Source: Desulfovibrio sp. (lineage in GTDB: Bacteria > Desulfobacterota > Desulfovibrionia > Desulfovibrionales > Desulfovibrionaceae). Taken from it: a DNA stretch of 13,341 bases. The notes beneath the pieces are model-generated. The model was not told where the DNA came from. It was given only the letters and a program-made list of their open reading frames with translations, and did no database searches. The translations under genes were made by a program, and so were the position numbers. The stretch lies in assembly GCA_014804915.1 (NCBI GenBank), contig JAAUYW010000002.1, forward strand, positions 1 to 13,341, given 5' to 3'. Of this stretch, positions 1 through 7,067 are shown piece by piece; within the stretch, counting starts at the first letter, position 1; every line of letters starts with the position of its first letter.

Positions 1-213
1 ATTGAAGGAGCCAGGGAGATCCGGGTCAACGAGGAAACCGAATATATGGTTGTGCGCGGCATGATCAGATCCCGCGATGTAGACTCTGATAATAGCGTTT
101 ATTCAACCCAGATTGCCGATGCCAGCATCCAGTATTATGGCAAGGGCGTATTGGCTGACAAGCAGAAGCCCGGCTGGTTCACACGCCTGATGGACAATGT
201 CTGGCCGTTCTAA
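1..213 (+). CDS. flgH: Flagellar L-ring protein FlgH, C-terminal end (5' truncated by window edge)
   Basis: The reading frame is open from base 1 and ends at TAA 211-213, giving the last 70 residues. The fragment has the FlgH C-terminal pattern: a V-V-x-G-x-I-x-x-R-D-V stretch, then S-T-Q-I-A-D-A-x-I-x-Y with G-x-G, then a G-W-F-x-R-L-x-x-x-x-W-P-F end. FlgH is an outer-membrane lipoprotein that forms the L-ring around the flagellar rod, so the host is flagellated and has an outer membrane. The lipobox and N-terminus lie outside the window. A strong terminator begins about 25 bp after the stop, so flgH is the last gene of its transcript here and flgI does not follow directly. Identity is confident; the full length cannot be judged. 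Confidence 0.93.
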   Translation: MEGAREIRVNEETEYMVVRGMIRSRDVDSDNSVYSTQIADASIQYYGKGVLADKQKPGWFTRLMDNVWPF

Positions 214-237
214 AATATAAATCTATATATGTCATAC

Positions 238-269
238 AAGGCCCGCGGGACTTTCCCCGCGGGCCTTTT
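238..269 (+). terminator. Rho-independent terminator after flgH
   Basis: A perfect 12-bp inverted repeat (238-249 with 256-267) has a GC-rich core (GCCCGCGGG / CCCGCGGGC) and a 6-nt loop, and runs into TTTT at 266-269. It ends the flgH transcript. The stem lies between the convergent flgH and upp stops and may also slow transcription from the minus strand, but the minus side lacks a clean U-tract. Confidence 0.9.
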
Positions 270-298
270 GCAATCTGGAGCGCTGAAATGGCGATCTG

Positions 299-925
299 TT
301 ATTTGGTGCCAAAAATCCTGTCGCCGGCATCGCCAAGGCCGGGGAGAATATAGCCAGCGTCATTCAGGCGCTCATCAATGGCCGCCGTATAAATGTTCAC
401 ATCCGGATGCTCCCGCTCCACCCTGGCTATGCCTTCCGGAGCGCAAACCAGATTTATGCTGCAAATGTGCGCGCAGCCATGTTTTTTAAGAATGTCTATG
501 GTAGCCAGCAAGGAGCCGCCAGTTGCCAGCATTGGATCCAGAATTACGGCGAACCTGCGTGACAGCTCCCCCGCCAGCTTGACAAAATATTCCGTGGGCT
601 CAAGCGTGGCCTCATTGCGGTACAGGCCGACAATGCTGATTCTGGCAGAGGGAATCATATTGAGCACGCCGTCCATCAGGCCAAGTCCGGCGCGCAGGAT
701 TGGCACTACTGTCATTTTTTTGCCAGCAATTTCCTCAATCTCAATCGGCCCGGCCCAGCCTTCCACAATCGCAGGCTCGGTTGGCAGATTCTTGGTGGCT
801 TCATATGCCAGCAAGCCCGCAAGCTCATTGGCAACGCGACGAAATTCGCTTGTCGATGTATCCTTGCAGCGCAAAAGCCCCAGCTTGTGCCTGACAAGAG
901 GGTGATTCACTACAAATGCCGCCAT
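299..925 (-). CDS. upp: Uracil phosphoribosyltransferase
   Basis: This 208-aa protein has the normal length for UPRTase, the cytoplasmic salvage enzyme that converts uracil plus PRPP to UMP and pyrophosphate. Visible motifs are ILRAG (76-80), the PRPP-binding loop DPMLATGGS (130-138), and the uracil-binding C-terminal segment [17 protein letters not shown] (191-207). All key positions look intact. The start has a strong AGGAGG-type ribosome site just upstream (minus strand, about 932-938). Only 23 bp separate it from the stop of the upstream ABC permease, so upp is very probably the last gene of the importer operon rather than an independent unit. A uraA-type uracil permease, a common partner of upp, is not in the window. 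Confidence 0.96.
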   Translation of the reverse strand: MAAFVVNHPLVRHKLGLLRCKDTSTSEFRRVANELAGLLAYEATKNLPTEPAIVEGWAGPIEIEEIAGKKMTVVPILRAGLGLMDGVLNMIPSARISIVGLYRNEATLEPTEYFVKLAGELSRRFAVILDPMLATGGSLLATIDILKKHGCAHICSINLVCAPEGIARVEREHPDVNIYTAAIDERLNDAGYILPGLGDAGDRIFGTK

Positions 926-948
926 AAACCCTCCTTTGCAAAATTCAG

Positions 949-1854
949 CTACCGAATATGACGTGAATATCTGTTTTCAAGCAAATTGCCCAGACAGGCG
1001 CACACCGCGCCAACCAGCAGATAGATCACTGCGGCGCTAATCCAGATTTCAAAAGTCATGCTGCTTACAGCCATGATTTCCAGGGACTGAAAAGTAAGAT
1101 CAGGCAGGGAAATCAGAGAGGCAAGCGCGGAATCCTTGAATGTGGAAATGCACTGGCCAGTCAGGGGCGGCAGCATGCTTCTGGCTGCCTGCGGCAGGAT
1201 GACAAGCCAGATTGTCTGCCAGCGGCCAAAACCCAGCGAGCGGCTGGCATCCCACTGGCCCCTGGGCACGCTGGCGATGGCTCCGCGCGTAATTTCCGCC
1301 ACATAGGCTGCCTGGTACGCGCCCAGGGCGAGAATGGCGGCCAGCATGCGATCCATCTGGCCTGCTGGCGCGAATACCCAGGCAACGAGCGTCTTGCCGA
1401 AAGGCGGCAGCTTGCGCACAAGCGCTTCCAGCTCCGCCACTGGCAGGAGATTGCCGGCAAAAAAATAGACAACAAACAGAATTACCAGCGGCGGCGTATT
1501 GCGAATCAGGTTGATAACAGCCGCGCAGGGCAGGCGGAATGACTTGCGGCTGGCCAATATGCCAAGAAGGCCGCCGAGCAGAAGCGAAAACAGGAAGGTC
1601 CAGATTCCAACCCGCAAGGTGGTAAAAAGGCCGCGCAGCAAGAGTCCCGCCTCAAGGCCGCCATTGCGGCCATGGGCAATTAAAAATTCACCCAGCAGCG
1701 GCCATTGCCATTCATACTGGGGCAAACGGCTGGCAGAATGCCAAAGCCAGGCGGACGCGCCCAGCAAGGCCGCGACGCACAGCCAGTCCTGCCAGCTGAA
1801 AAACCCGCGCCTGGCAACGGGCACATAGGCGCGAAATGGCGACCACTCTGCCAC
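949..1854 (-). CDS. Polar-amino-acid-type ABC transporter permease (HisM/GlnP family)
   Basis: This 301-aa inner-membrane permease has a short cytoplasmic N-terminus, a first hydrophobic segment at about 23-41, and further membrane segments from about 73 to the C-terminus. It carries the family signature RNTPPLV in the first half. The EAA coupling loop reads [22 protein letters not shown], followed by [12 protein letters not shown], and is the site that docks on an ATPase subunit. The start is GTG at 1854, only 3 bp after the stop of the binding-protein gene, so the two are translationally close. The signature resembles glutamine, histidine and arginine importers, but the permease alone does not reveal the substrate. 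It pairs with the permease at 2744-3568 as the likely heterodimeric channel. No ATPase gene accompanies it. Confidence 0.92.
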   Translation of the reverse strand: MAEWSPFRAYVPVARRGFFSWQDWLCVAALLGASAWLWHSASRLPQYEWQWPLLGEFLIAHGRNGGLEAGLLLRGLFTTLRVGIWTFLFSLLLGGLLGILASRKSFRLPCAAVINLIRNTPPLVILFVVYFFAGNLLPVAELEALVRKLPPFGKTLVAWVFAPAGQMDRMLAAILALGAYQAAYVAEITRGAIASVPRGQWDASRSLGFGRWQTIWLVILPQAARSMLPPLTGQCISTFKDSALASLISLPDLTFQSLEIMAVSSMTFEIWISAAVIYLLVGAVCACLGNLLENRYSRHIR

Positions 1855-1857
1855 CTG

Positions 1858-2664
1858 CTAACGCACCTGATTCTCCCAGTCCCTGCTTCTGAACCAGTAA
1901 TCGCGCCTGTCCTTGAGCCAGCCTTCCTCTTCAACCAGCCTTATCCAGTTATCCAGCACGTTCATTGAATCAGGGTCGCCCTTGCGAATTACAAAGCCAA
2001 CCGGCTGACGCGACAGCGGCTCTTTCACAGGCTGGTAGAGCACATCCGGATTTTTCAGGGTTTCAAACGCCGGCAGCGGCGCCGAGGAAAGCATAAGATG
2101 CGACCGCCCTGAAATCACGTCCTGCACAGCCGGCGCTTCATCATCAAAGGGCCGGATGGTGGCCCTGGGAAACAGCTTTTTTGCCACAAGGGCAGGCGTG
2201 CCGCCGCTGCGCACGGCTATCACCACTTCCGGCCTGTCATAATCCTCCGGAAACTTCATATCCCTGGTTTTATCCCTGTTGGCTACGGCTTCAATGGTGG
2301 CATAATCATAGGGAATCGAGAAATTGCCCCTGAGGTTGCGTTCCGGCGTTACGCTCATGCTGCCGATAATGATATCGAATTTGTCAGCCAGAAGCGCAGG
2401 AATAATGCCTGCAAATTTCGTTGGCACGAGTTCCAGGTCAACGCCCAGGTCTTTGGCCAGCCTTCTGGCGACATCAACTTCAAAGCCTATGTATTCGCCA
2501 TTCTTGTCCTGCATGGCCCAGGGCACAAATGAGGAAAAGCCCACGCGCATTACGCCGCGGTCCACCACCTTGTCAATCATGGATTTCTGATCTGCGGCAA
2601 ATCCTGATCCATGAGCCAGAGCCAGAGCAAGCAGCAAGGCTACAAGAAACGTTCCTGGACGCAT
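1858..2664 (-). CDS. Periplasmic solute-binding protein, SBP_bac_3 family (substrate unknown)
   Basis: This 268-aa protein has a cleavable signal peptide, with a hydrophobic core at residues 6-18 and likely cleavage after FAA at 24. There is no lipobox Cys, so it is probably soluble in the periplasm. It follows the family-3 plan: V-x-R-G-V-M-R-V-G at the start of lobe 1, G-F-E-V-D-V-A-R-R-L-A (60-70), F-D-I-I-I-G-S-M-S-V-T-P-E-R (96-109), and a lobe-2 region with S-G-G-T-P. Arg109, which holds the ligand alpha-carboxylate in this family, is present. The usual G-R-x-D-A-x-x-x-D element reads G-R-S-H-L-M-L-S-S (186-194), so the Asp that normally contacts the alpha-amino group aligns with Ser194. 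The ligand may therefore not be a standard amino acid. An AGGGGG ribosome site precedes the ATG. The gene lies 79 bp after the upstream permease and 3 bp before the next one. Confidence 0.92.
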   Translation of the reverse strand: MRPGTFLVALLLALALAHGSGFAADQKSMIDKVVDRGVMRVGFSSFVPWAMQDKNGEYIGFEVDVARRLAKDLGVDLELVPTKFAGIIPALLADKFDIIIGSMSVTPERNLRGNFSIPYDYATIEAVANRDKTRDMKFPEDYDRPEVVIAVRSGGTPALVAKKLFPRATIRPFDDEAPAVQDVISGRSHLMLSSAPLPAFETLKNPDVLYQPVKEPLSRQPVGFVIRKGDPDSMNVLDNWIRLVEEEGWLKDRRDYWFRSRDWENQVR

Positions 2665-2743
2665 ACTGAATCCCCCTGATTAAAATTTGCAAACAGAAAA
2701 AATGAAAGCTGTCAGTCTTTGGAGTGGAAATGCCCCAATTCAC

Positions 2744-3568
2744 TTACTGCCAGCGCCTGCGCCGTTCCAGCCACAGGCTTGGCAAGGCAAGACACAAGGC
2801 TATCAGAAGATAAATGGCGCCTGCAAGCAGCCAGACCTCAAAAGCGAGAAATGTTTCCGCCACAATCGCCTGGCTGCGCATGGTCAGATCCGCCACCGCA
2901 ATCGCGCTGACCAGCGAAGTATCCTTGAGCAGGGCGATGGCCTGATTGGTAAGCGCGGGCAACATATTGCGGATGGCCTGCGGCAAGATTACAAGGCGGA
3001 AAGCCTGGCCTACATTCAGGCCAAGACTCAGGGCTGCCTCCCACTGGCCTCGATCCACGCCCAGCAGTCCGGCGCGAAAAACCTCGGCAAGATACGCGCC
3101 TTCAAACAGCCCCAGCGCTGTGACTGCCGTCCAGAAAGGACTCAGGGAGAGCAGCGGCGAAACAAGAAAATAGGCAAAAAACAGCTGAAGCAGCAAGGGC
3201 GTATTGCGCCACAGGGTAACATAAACGCGGGAAACAAGAACGCAGGCCGGCCAGGGCGAAAGCCGGAAAATGGCTGCTGAAATTCCACAAACCGTGGCAA
3301 GGCATATTCCCAGGCCCGCAATGCCAAGGGTCATCAGAACGCCTTCCAGCAGCGGACCCGGCACAAAGCCGGCCTGCGTAAAATGGCCAAAATGCCGCCA
3401 GACCCGATTCCATTGCCATTCGTACTGGAAGCCTTCGCTTGCCAGACGCAGCCAGAGCCAATAAATCAGGAAGGCGAGGCTTGCTGCAAGAAACAGACGC
3501 AAGAACCGGCTGCCGGAAAAAAGCCTGCTGGCGCGGCCAGAAATCAGACGCCATTTATGAGCCAACAT
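2744..3568 (-). CDS. Polar-amino-acid-type ABC transporter permease, first gene of the importer operon
   Basis: This 274-aa inner-membrane permease is paralogous in plan to the one at 949-1854. A first hydrophobic segment lies at about 25-42. It has an R-N-T-P-L-L-L signature and an EAA loop E-V-F-R-A-G-L-L-G-V-D-R-G-Q-W-E-A-A-L-S-L-G, then LPQAIRNMLPAL. Both permeases also share a Y-E-W-Q-W element after the first membrane segment. This supports one heterodimeric channel. ATG at 3568 is the first in-frame start after a stop (TGA at 3580-3578). There is no Shine-Dalgarno upstream, and the predicted transcription start almost coincides with the ATG, so translation may be leaderless or may start further inside. 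Upstream is the two-component system; downstream are the binding protein, second permease and upp. Confidence 0.92.
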   Translation of the reverse strand: MLAHKWRLISGRASRLFSGSRFLRLFLAASLAFLIYWLWLRLASEGFQYEWQWNRVWRHFGHFTQAGFVPGPLLEGVLMTLGIAGLGICLATVCGISAAIFRLSPWPACVLVSRVYVTLWRNTPLLLQLFFAYFLVSPLLSLSPFWTAVTALGLFEGAYLAEVFRAGLLGVDRGQWEAALSLGLNVGQAFRLVILPQAIRNMLPALTNQAIALLKDTSLVSAIAVADLTMRSQAIVAETFLAFEVWLLAGAIYLLIALCLALPSLWLERRRRWQ

Positions 3569-3576
3569 GTGAAGCC

Positions 3577-3605
3577 ATCATTGCGCCCAGAATTGCCCAT
3601 GTCAA
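3577..3605 (-). promoter_or_regulatory. Candidate sigma70 promoter for the importer-upp operon
   Basis: On the minus strand a consensus -35 TTGACA (3605-3600) is followed by a 17-nt spacer and AATGAT (3582-3577, four of six matches to TATAAT). The expected start near 3570 is within a few bases of the permease ATG at 3568, leaving almost no leader. The -35 begins next to the T-run of the preceding terminator-like hairpin, a compact terminator-promoter junction. Within the spacer a GG-N10-GC pair also exists, but it lacks the other sigma54 bases. Confidence 0.5.
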
Positions 3606-3606
3606 G

Positions 3607-3635
3607 AAAAACTCAATAAGGAACCTGCCTTATTG
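3607..3635 (-). terminator. Probable terminator after the two-component system
   Basis: On the minus strand CAATAAGG and CCTTATTG form a perfect 8-bp stem around a 6-nt loop. After AG comes TTTTT (3611-3607). The stem has only three GC pairs, so termination may be partial and some read-through into the importer operon is possible. A perfect inverted repeat here could alternatively be an operator, but the T-run favours a terminator. It lies about 50 bp after the regulator stop. Confidence 0.6.
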
Positions 3636-3683
3636 CCCTGATTCCTGGATACGGCAGCCTGCCGCTCACACATGCCCATGAAA

Positions 3684-5060
3684 CTATTTTTCCGAAGCGC
3701 CGTATCCGCGCAATTTCGCATGCAGGGTTTTGCGCGTAATGCCCAGGGCCCTGGCGGTTTCAGTCTTGTTATTGCCCAGGCGCTTCAGGGTATGAAGGAT
3801 GACGCGCTTTTCAATCTCATCAAGCGTGGGCAGCTCTTCAGCAGAAAGCGCAATCCCGGGTAGGGCCTGCCTGTCGCAAGCCGGGGCGTTCTGGCCGCAG
3901 CGGGCAAGCATCTTTTCAGGCAATACGCGCGCCTGGATGGATTCGCCGGGCATGAGAATTATGGCGCGCTCCATCACATTCGCCAGTTCGCGCACATTGC
4001 CTGGCCAGTCCCATGCGGCCAGGCGCTCAAGCGCGTCGCTGGCAATGCCGGAAAAAGGGCGCTTGTTCTGGGCGGCGAATTTGCGGGCAAAATGACTTGC
4101 CAGAAGCGGTATATCCTCCTTGCGCTCCCGCAGGGGCGGCATTCGCAATGCCATCACGTTCAGCCTGTAATAGAGATCTTCGCGAAAATTGCCTTGCGCC
4201 ACTTCGCTGGCCAGATCGCGATTGGTCGCGGCGACAACCCTGCAATCCACAGGAACCGGCCTGGAGCCCCCCACAGGAACAATTTCACGCTCCTGCAACG
4301 CGCGCAGGAGCCGAACCTGCATGGCGGGCGGCATCTCGCCGATTTCATCCAGAAAAATCACTCCCCCCCTGGCCTGGCTGAACAAGCCCTCATGCTTTTT
4401 GTCCGCGCCGGTAAACGCGCCTTTTTCATGGCCGAAAAGTTCTGAAGCCAGCAGGGTTTCAGTCAGGGCGCCGCAATTTACAGCCACAAAAGGACCCCTG
4501 GCGCGACCGCTGGCCAGATGAATCGCCCTGGCGGCCAGCTCCTTGCCAGTGCCGGACTCGCCTTCAATCAGCACTGTAGCTTCAGTGGGCGCGATGACTT
4601 TAATCATTGCGGCCAGATCGCGCATGACCTGGCTGCGCCCCAGCAGCGGCGAGGTTTCGGCGGCAGCCGCAAGCTGGGCGTTTTTTCGCGCAAGGCCCAG
4701 TTTTTCAGCCGCATTGCGCAATGTAATGCGCAATTTTTCAAAATCAAGCGGTTTTGTCAGGTAATCCCAGGCGCCATTGCGAATCGCGTTGACTGCGTCT
4801 TCCACTTCCGAATAGGCTGTCATGATTATGACCGGCAATTCCGGCCTGGCCGCATGAATCTTCGCAAACGCCTCAAAGCCTCCCATTACCGGCATGCGGC
4901 CATCCAGCAAAACCAGATCCGCGCTTTCAGCCTGCGCTACGGCTTCTGCGCCATTACAGGCCATTACTGGCTCATATTCCCATTCCCTGAGCAGGGCGCC
5001 CAGCATTTCGCGATGACTTTTGTCATCATCTGCCACCAGCGCGACAAATTCATTTTTCAT
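3684..5060 (-). CDS. Sigma54-dependent response regulator, NtrC/ZraR family
   Basis: This 458-aa cytoplasmic transcription activator has three domains. The receiver domain (about 1-120) has the acidic pocket D11-D13, phosphoacceptor Asp53 in L-D-G-R-M-P, T81 and K103. The AAA+ domain (about 138-375) has Walker A GESGTGKE (167-174), the sigma54-contact loop GAFTGA (214-219) and Walker B GGVIFLDE (232-239). The C-terminal Fis-type helix-turn-helix (about 416-455) reads N-K-T-E-T-A-R-A-L-G-I-T-R-K-T-L. Everything needed for phosphorylation, ATP hydrolysis and sigma54 activation is present. Its ATG overlaps the kinase stop by 4 bp (ATGA), so it is translationally coupled to its cognate kinase. 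Targets are unknown. The importer operon downstream is a natural candidate, although no good sigma54 promoter was found before it. Confidence 0.95.
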   Translation of the reverse strand: MKNEFVALVADDDKSHREMLGALLREWEYEPVMACNGAEAVAQAESADLVLLDGRMPVMGGFEAFAKIHAARPELPVIIMTAYSEVEDAVNAIRNGAWDYLTKPLDFEKLRITLRNAAEKLGLARKNAQLAAAAETSPLLGRSQVMRDLAAMIKVIAPTEATVLIEGESGTGKELAARAIHLASGRARGPFVAVNCGALTETLLASELFGHEKGAFTGADKKHEGLFSQARGGVIFLDEIGEMPPAMQVRLLRALQEREIVPVGGSRPVPVDCRVVAATNRDLASEVAQGNFREDLYYRLNVMALRMPPLRERKEDIPLLASHFARKFAAQNKRPFSGIASDALERLAAWDWPGNVRELANVMERAIILMPGESIQARVLPEKMLARCGQNAPACDRQALPGIALSAEELPTLDEIEKRVILHTLKRLGNNKTETARALGITRKTLHAKLRGYGASEK

Positions 5061-6799
5061 ACGCGAGCCTGCGGAAGATAGATGCTGAATGTCGAGCCCC
5101 TGCCAGGCTTGCTGGACACTGTAATCAGGCCGCCATGCGCTTCAATGATCTGGCGGCTCAGGGCAAGCCCAAGTCCTGCGCCCTGCGCCCGCGTTGTAAA
5201 ATACGGCGTGAAAATCTGGGCCGCAACCGCCGCATCCATCCCCTCGCCAGTATCGCTGACAGTGATCAGCGCGCAGGCCCTGCCGCGCTCAAGCGCAAGC
5301 GGAATTTCCCGGGAGCCAGGCGGGAGCAGGGCAGCTGCCAAAACAACCTTCTGCCCTGGCTGGCAAGCCTGAATCGCATTGAGCAGCAAATTCAGGATAA
5401 CCTGCACAATACGTCCGGAATCAAGGCAGACAATCCGGGACGAAACCGCGCCAAACCTGCCTTCCAGCTCCACTCCTCCGGCTTTGGCATCTGGCAGCGC
5501 CACTGCCAGGGCGTGCTCAAGCGGCTTGCCCAGTTCGACGTTTTCAGTCTGCAACCCGGGTTTTTTTGCCAATTGCAGAAGATCGCCAAGGACATTGTTC
5601 AGACGCCCGGCCTCTCCGGCCAGCAGTTCGGCAGTAGCCATCGCCACGGCATCGGCAGCCATTCTGCCCTTGAGATATTCCGCATAGCCGCAAATGGAAC
5701 TCAGCGGATTGCGGATTTCATGAGCAAGGCCGGATGCGATCTTGCCAAGCTCGGCAAGACGCTGCGCCTCATCCAGTTTGCGCTTCAGACGCCTGGTTTC
5801 GCCAAGCTCCCTTATTGTCACAAGGTATTCACTTCCTGGCATTGGCTCGCCCTGCAAACGGGAAACCGTAACGCTTGCCGGCTCATAAAGGCCAGGGCGG
5901 ATTTCCAGGCTGATTTCCTTTTCCTGCATCTGGCCCGGGCTTCCGGCAAGCAGCGCGTCCCAGTCCGGACCATCCAGGGAGCGGATATTACGCGGCTTTT
6001 CACCAAAAAGGCTGTTGGCTGATTCATTGGCAAAAAGCGCGTAGCCTGCCTTATCCAGCAGCAGTATCGCCCAGGGGTAGCTGTCAAGAATCTGAAGCGC
6101 CACAGCCTCGACATCTATTAACCGCCTTCTGGCAAACAGGTATCGCCGGCACAGCACAAGCGCTACGCCAGCTACCAGCAGAAAACCAAGGAGCACGCCG
6201 GCTCCCAGCCAGGATCGCACCCAGATTGCGGCTATCTCCCTGTGAAAGTCGCCAGCGTCAAGCGCGATAAAGATGATCTGGCTATCCGGCTCATGCCTGT
6301 GCCCCGGGTGCAGCCGCCCCGGCCTGAAAATCTGCCAGGTTTCATAAATATTCTCATCGTCTGGCAAAAAACGGCCCTGCATCTCCGGCCCTGGCGCAAG
6401 TCTGCCCATTTCACGGGAAGAATAAAGCCGCTTTCCCGCTATGCCGGGCGAGCTGTCCCGCAGGATCTCGCCTGCCCCGTTCGTAATCGCGATCCAGGCG
6501 ATCCCTGGCTGCCTGGCAAGCTCCTGCAAACCATTCGGCAAATTGAGCCTGCCCACGCTTTCCGCAGCCAGGGCGATTGTTGCAGCCCGCAAATGGAAGG
6601 CATAAAAACGCCTGTCTTCCTCTTCGCTTACAATCCGCGCAATGACAGCCCAGGACGCGCAAAGCCAGATAACTGACAAAAGCAGGCCTGCCAGCGCAAG
6701 GCGTGGCCACGGCGCGGTTTTACCCTGGGTCATGGCGGCTACAATAGTCAAACCCGGGGCGATTCGCAAATGCGCAGTCTCACGAACAAAACCGCTCAT
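5057..6799 (-). CDS. Membrane sensor histidine kinase, partner of the sigma54 regulator (ZraS/AtoS-like plan)
   Basis: This protein of up to 580 aa has a membrane helix at about 33-55, a periplasmic sensor region at 57-192, a second helix at about 194-217, a PAS-like domain at about 232-335, then the kinase core. The core shows the H-box G-L-A-H-E-I-R-N-P-L with phosphorylated His360, N-box L-N-L-L-L-N-A-I with Asn474, DTGEGM (516-521), and the G2 box GAGLGLAL (540-547), so it looks active. The sensor region contains a His-rich patch, H-P-G-H-R-H-E-P-D at 164-172, which could bind a metal. The start is uncertain. ATG 6799 gives the longest form, but ATG 6733 (residue 23) begins just before the first helix and is equally plausible, and neither has a clear ribosome site. 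It is transcribed divergently from thiS and overlaps the regulator by 4 bp. Confidence 0.92.
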   Translation of the reverse strand: MSGFVRETAHLRIAPGLTIVAAMTQGKTAPWPRLALAGLLLSVIWLCASWAVIARIVSEEEDRRFYAFHLRAATIALAAESVGRLNLPNGLQELARQPGIAWIAITNGAGEILRDSSPGIAGKRLYSSREMGRLAPGPEMQGRFLPDDENIYETWQIFRPGRLHPGHRHEPDSQIIFIALDAGDFHREIAAIWVRSWLGAGVLLGFLLVAGVALVLCRRYLFARRRLIDVEAVALQILDSYPWAILLLDKAGYALFANESANSLFGEKPRNIRSLDGPDWDALLAGSPGQMQEKEISLEIRPGLYEPASVTVSRLQGEPMPGSEYLVTIRELGETRRLKRKLDEAQRLAELGKIASGLAHEIRNPLSSICGYAEYLKGRMAADAVAMATAELLAGEAGRLNNVLGDLLQLAKKPGLQTENVELGKPLEHALAVALPDAKAGGVELEGRFGAVSSRIVCLDSGRIVQVILNLLLNAIQACQPGQKVVLAAALLPPGSREIPLALERGRACALITVSDTGEGMDAAVAAQIFTPYFTTRAQGAGLGLALSRQIIEAHGGLITVSSKPGRGSTFSIYLPQARV

Positions 6800-6804
6800 A
6801 GCGC

Positions 6805-6833
6805 TTGCAATCAGTCTTGCATGGGTCTATCCT
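6805..6833 (+). promoter_or_regulatory. Candidate sigma70 promoter for thiSGHF
   Basis: TTGCAA (6805-6810), a 17-nt spacer and TATCCT (6828-6833) give four of six matches at each box, about 34 bp before the thiS ATG. The leader of roughly 28 nt is too short for a TPP riboswitch, and no thi-box core sequence (CUGAGA or ACCUGAUCUGG type) is visible anywhere between the kinase and thiS. Confidence 0.4.
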
Positions 6834-6867
6834 GATTAGCCGGAAAAGGAAGCGCAAGGAAAACTCC

Positions 6868-7065
6868 ATGAATATAACCATAAACGGCTCCACTGAAGCG
6901 GGCGACTATTCAACTGTAGCAGAGCTGCTCGCAAGCCAGGGGCTGGACCCCAAACTGGTTGTCGTTGAATTGAACTGCAAGATAGTGCCAGCGGCTGATT
7001 TTGGGCAAACCAGCCTCCAGGAAGGCGATTCTGTTGAAATAGTCCAGTTTGTGGCAGGCGGCTAG
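6868..7065 (+). CDS. thiS: Sulfur-carrier protein ThiS
   Basis: This 65-aa ubiquitin-like protein has the size normal for ThiS. It starts N-I-T-I-N-G and ends with the essential Gly-Gly tail in Q-F-V-A-G-G. The terminal glycine is adenylated by ThiF and converted to a thiocarboxylate, which donates sulfur to the thiazole ring made by ThiG. ATG 6868 is chosen because AAGGA lies 7 nt upstream and because the protein then begins at the first beta strand. An upstream in-frame extension from 6805 adds an implausible basic leader. It heads the thi operon, with thiG starting 2 bp after its stop. Confidence 0.96.
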   Translation: MNITINGSTEAGDYSTVAELLASQGLDPKLVVVELNCKIVPAADFGQTSLQEGDSVEIVQFVAGG

Positions 7066-7067
7066 AC

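Noticed and set aside
2687-3280. A 197-codon plus-strand frame opposite the permease gene
   Set aside because: The product is rich in Gln, Lys and Arg without domain features, while the minus-strand frame is a clear permease.
3583-3599. A GG-N10-GC pair before the importer operon as a sigma54 promoter
   Set aside because: Only the four core bases match. The flanking TGGCAC and TTGC consensus bases are missing, so it is expected by chance in this sequence. The -35 TTGACA next to it is better supported.
5135-6022. A 295-codon open frame on the plus strand, antisense to the histidine kinase
   Set aside because: It lies wholly within the kinase gene, whose protein has all catalytic boxes. The antisense product is unlike any family I know, and long antisense frames are common at this base composition.
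6805-6867. A longer ThiS with 21 extra N-terminal residues
   Set aside because: The extension is basic, overlaps the candidate promoter and has no ribosome site, while ATG 6868 has AAGGA at the right distance.
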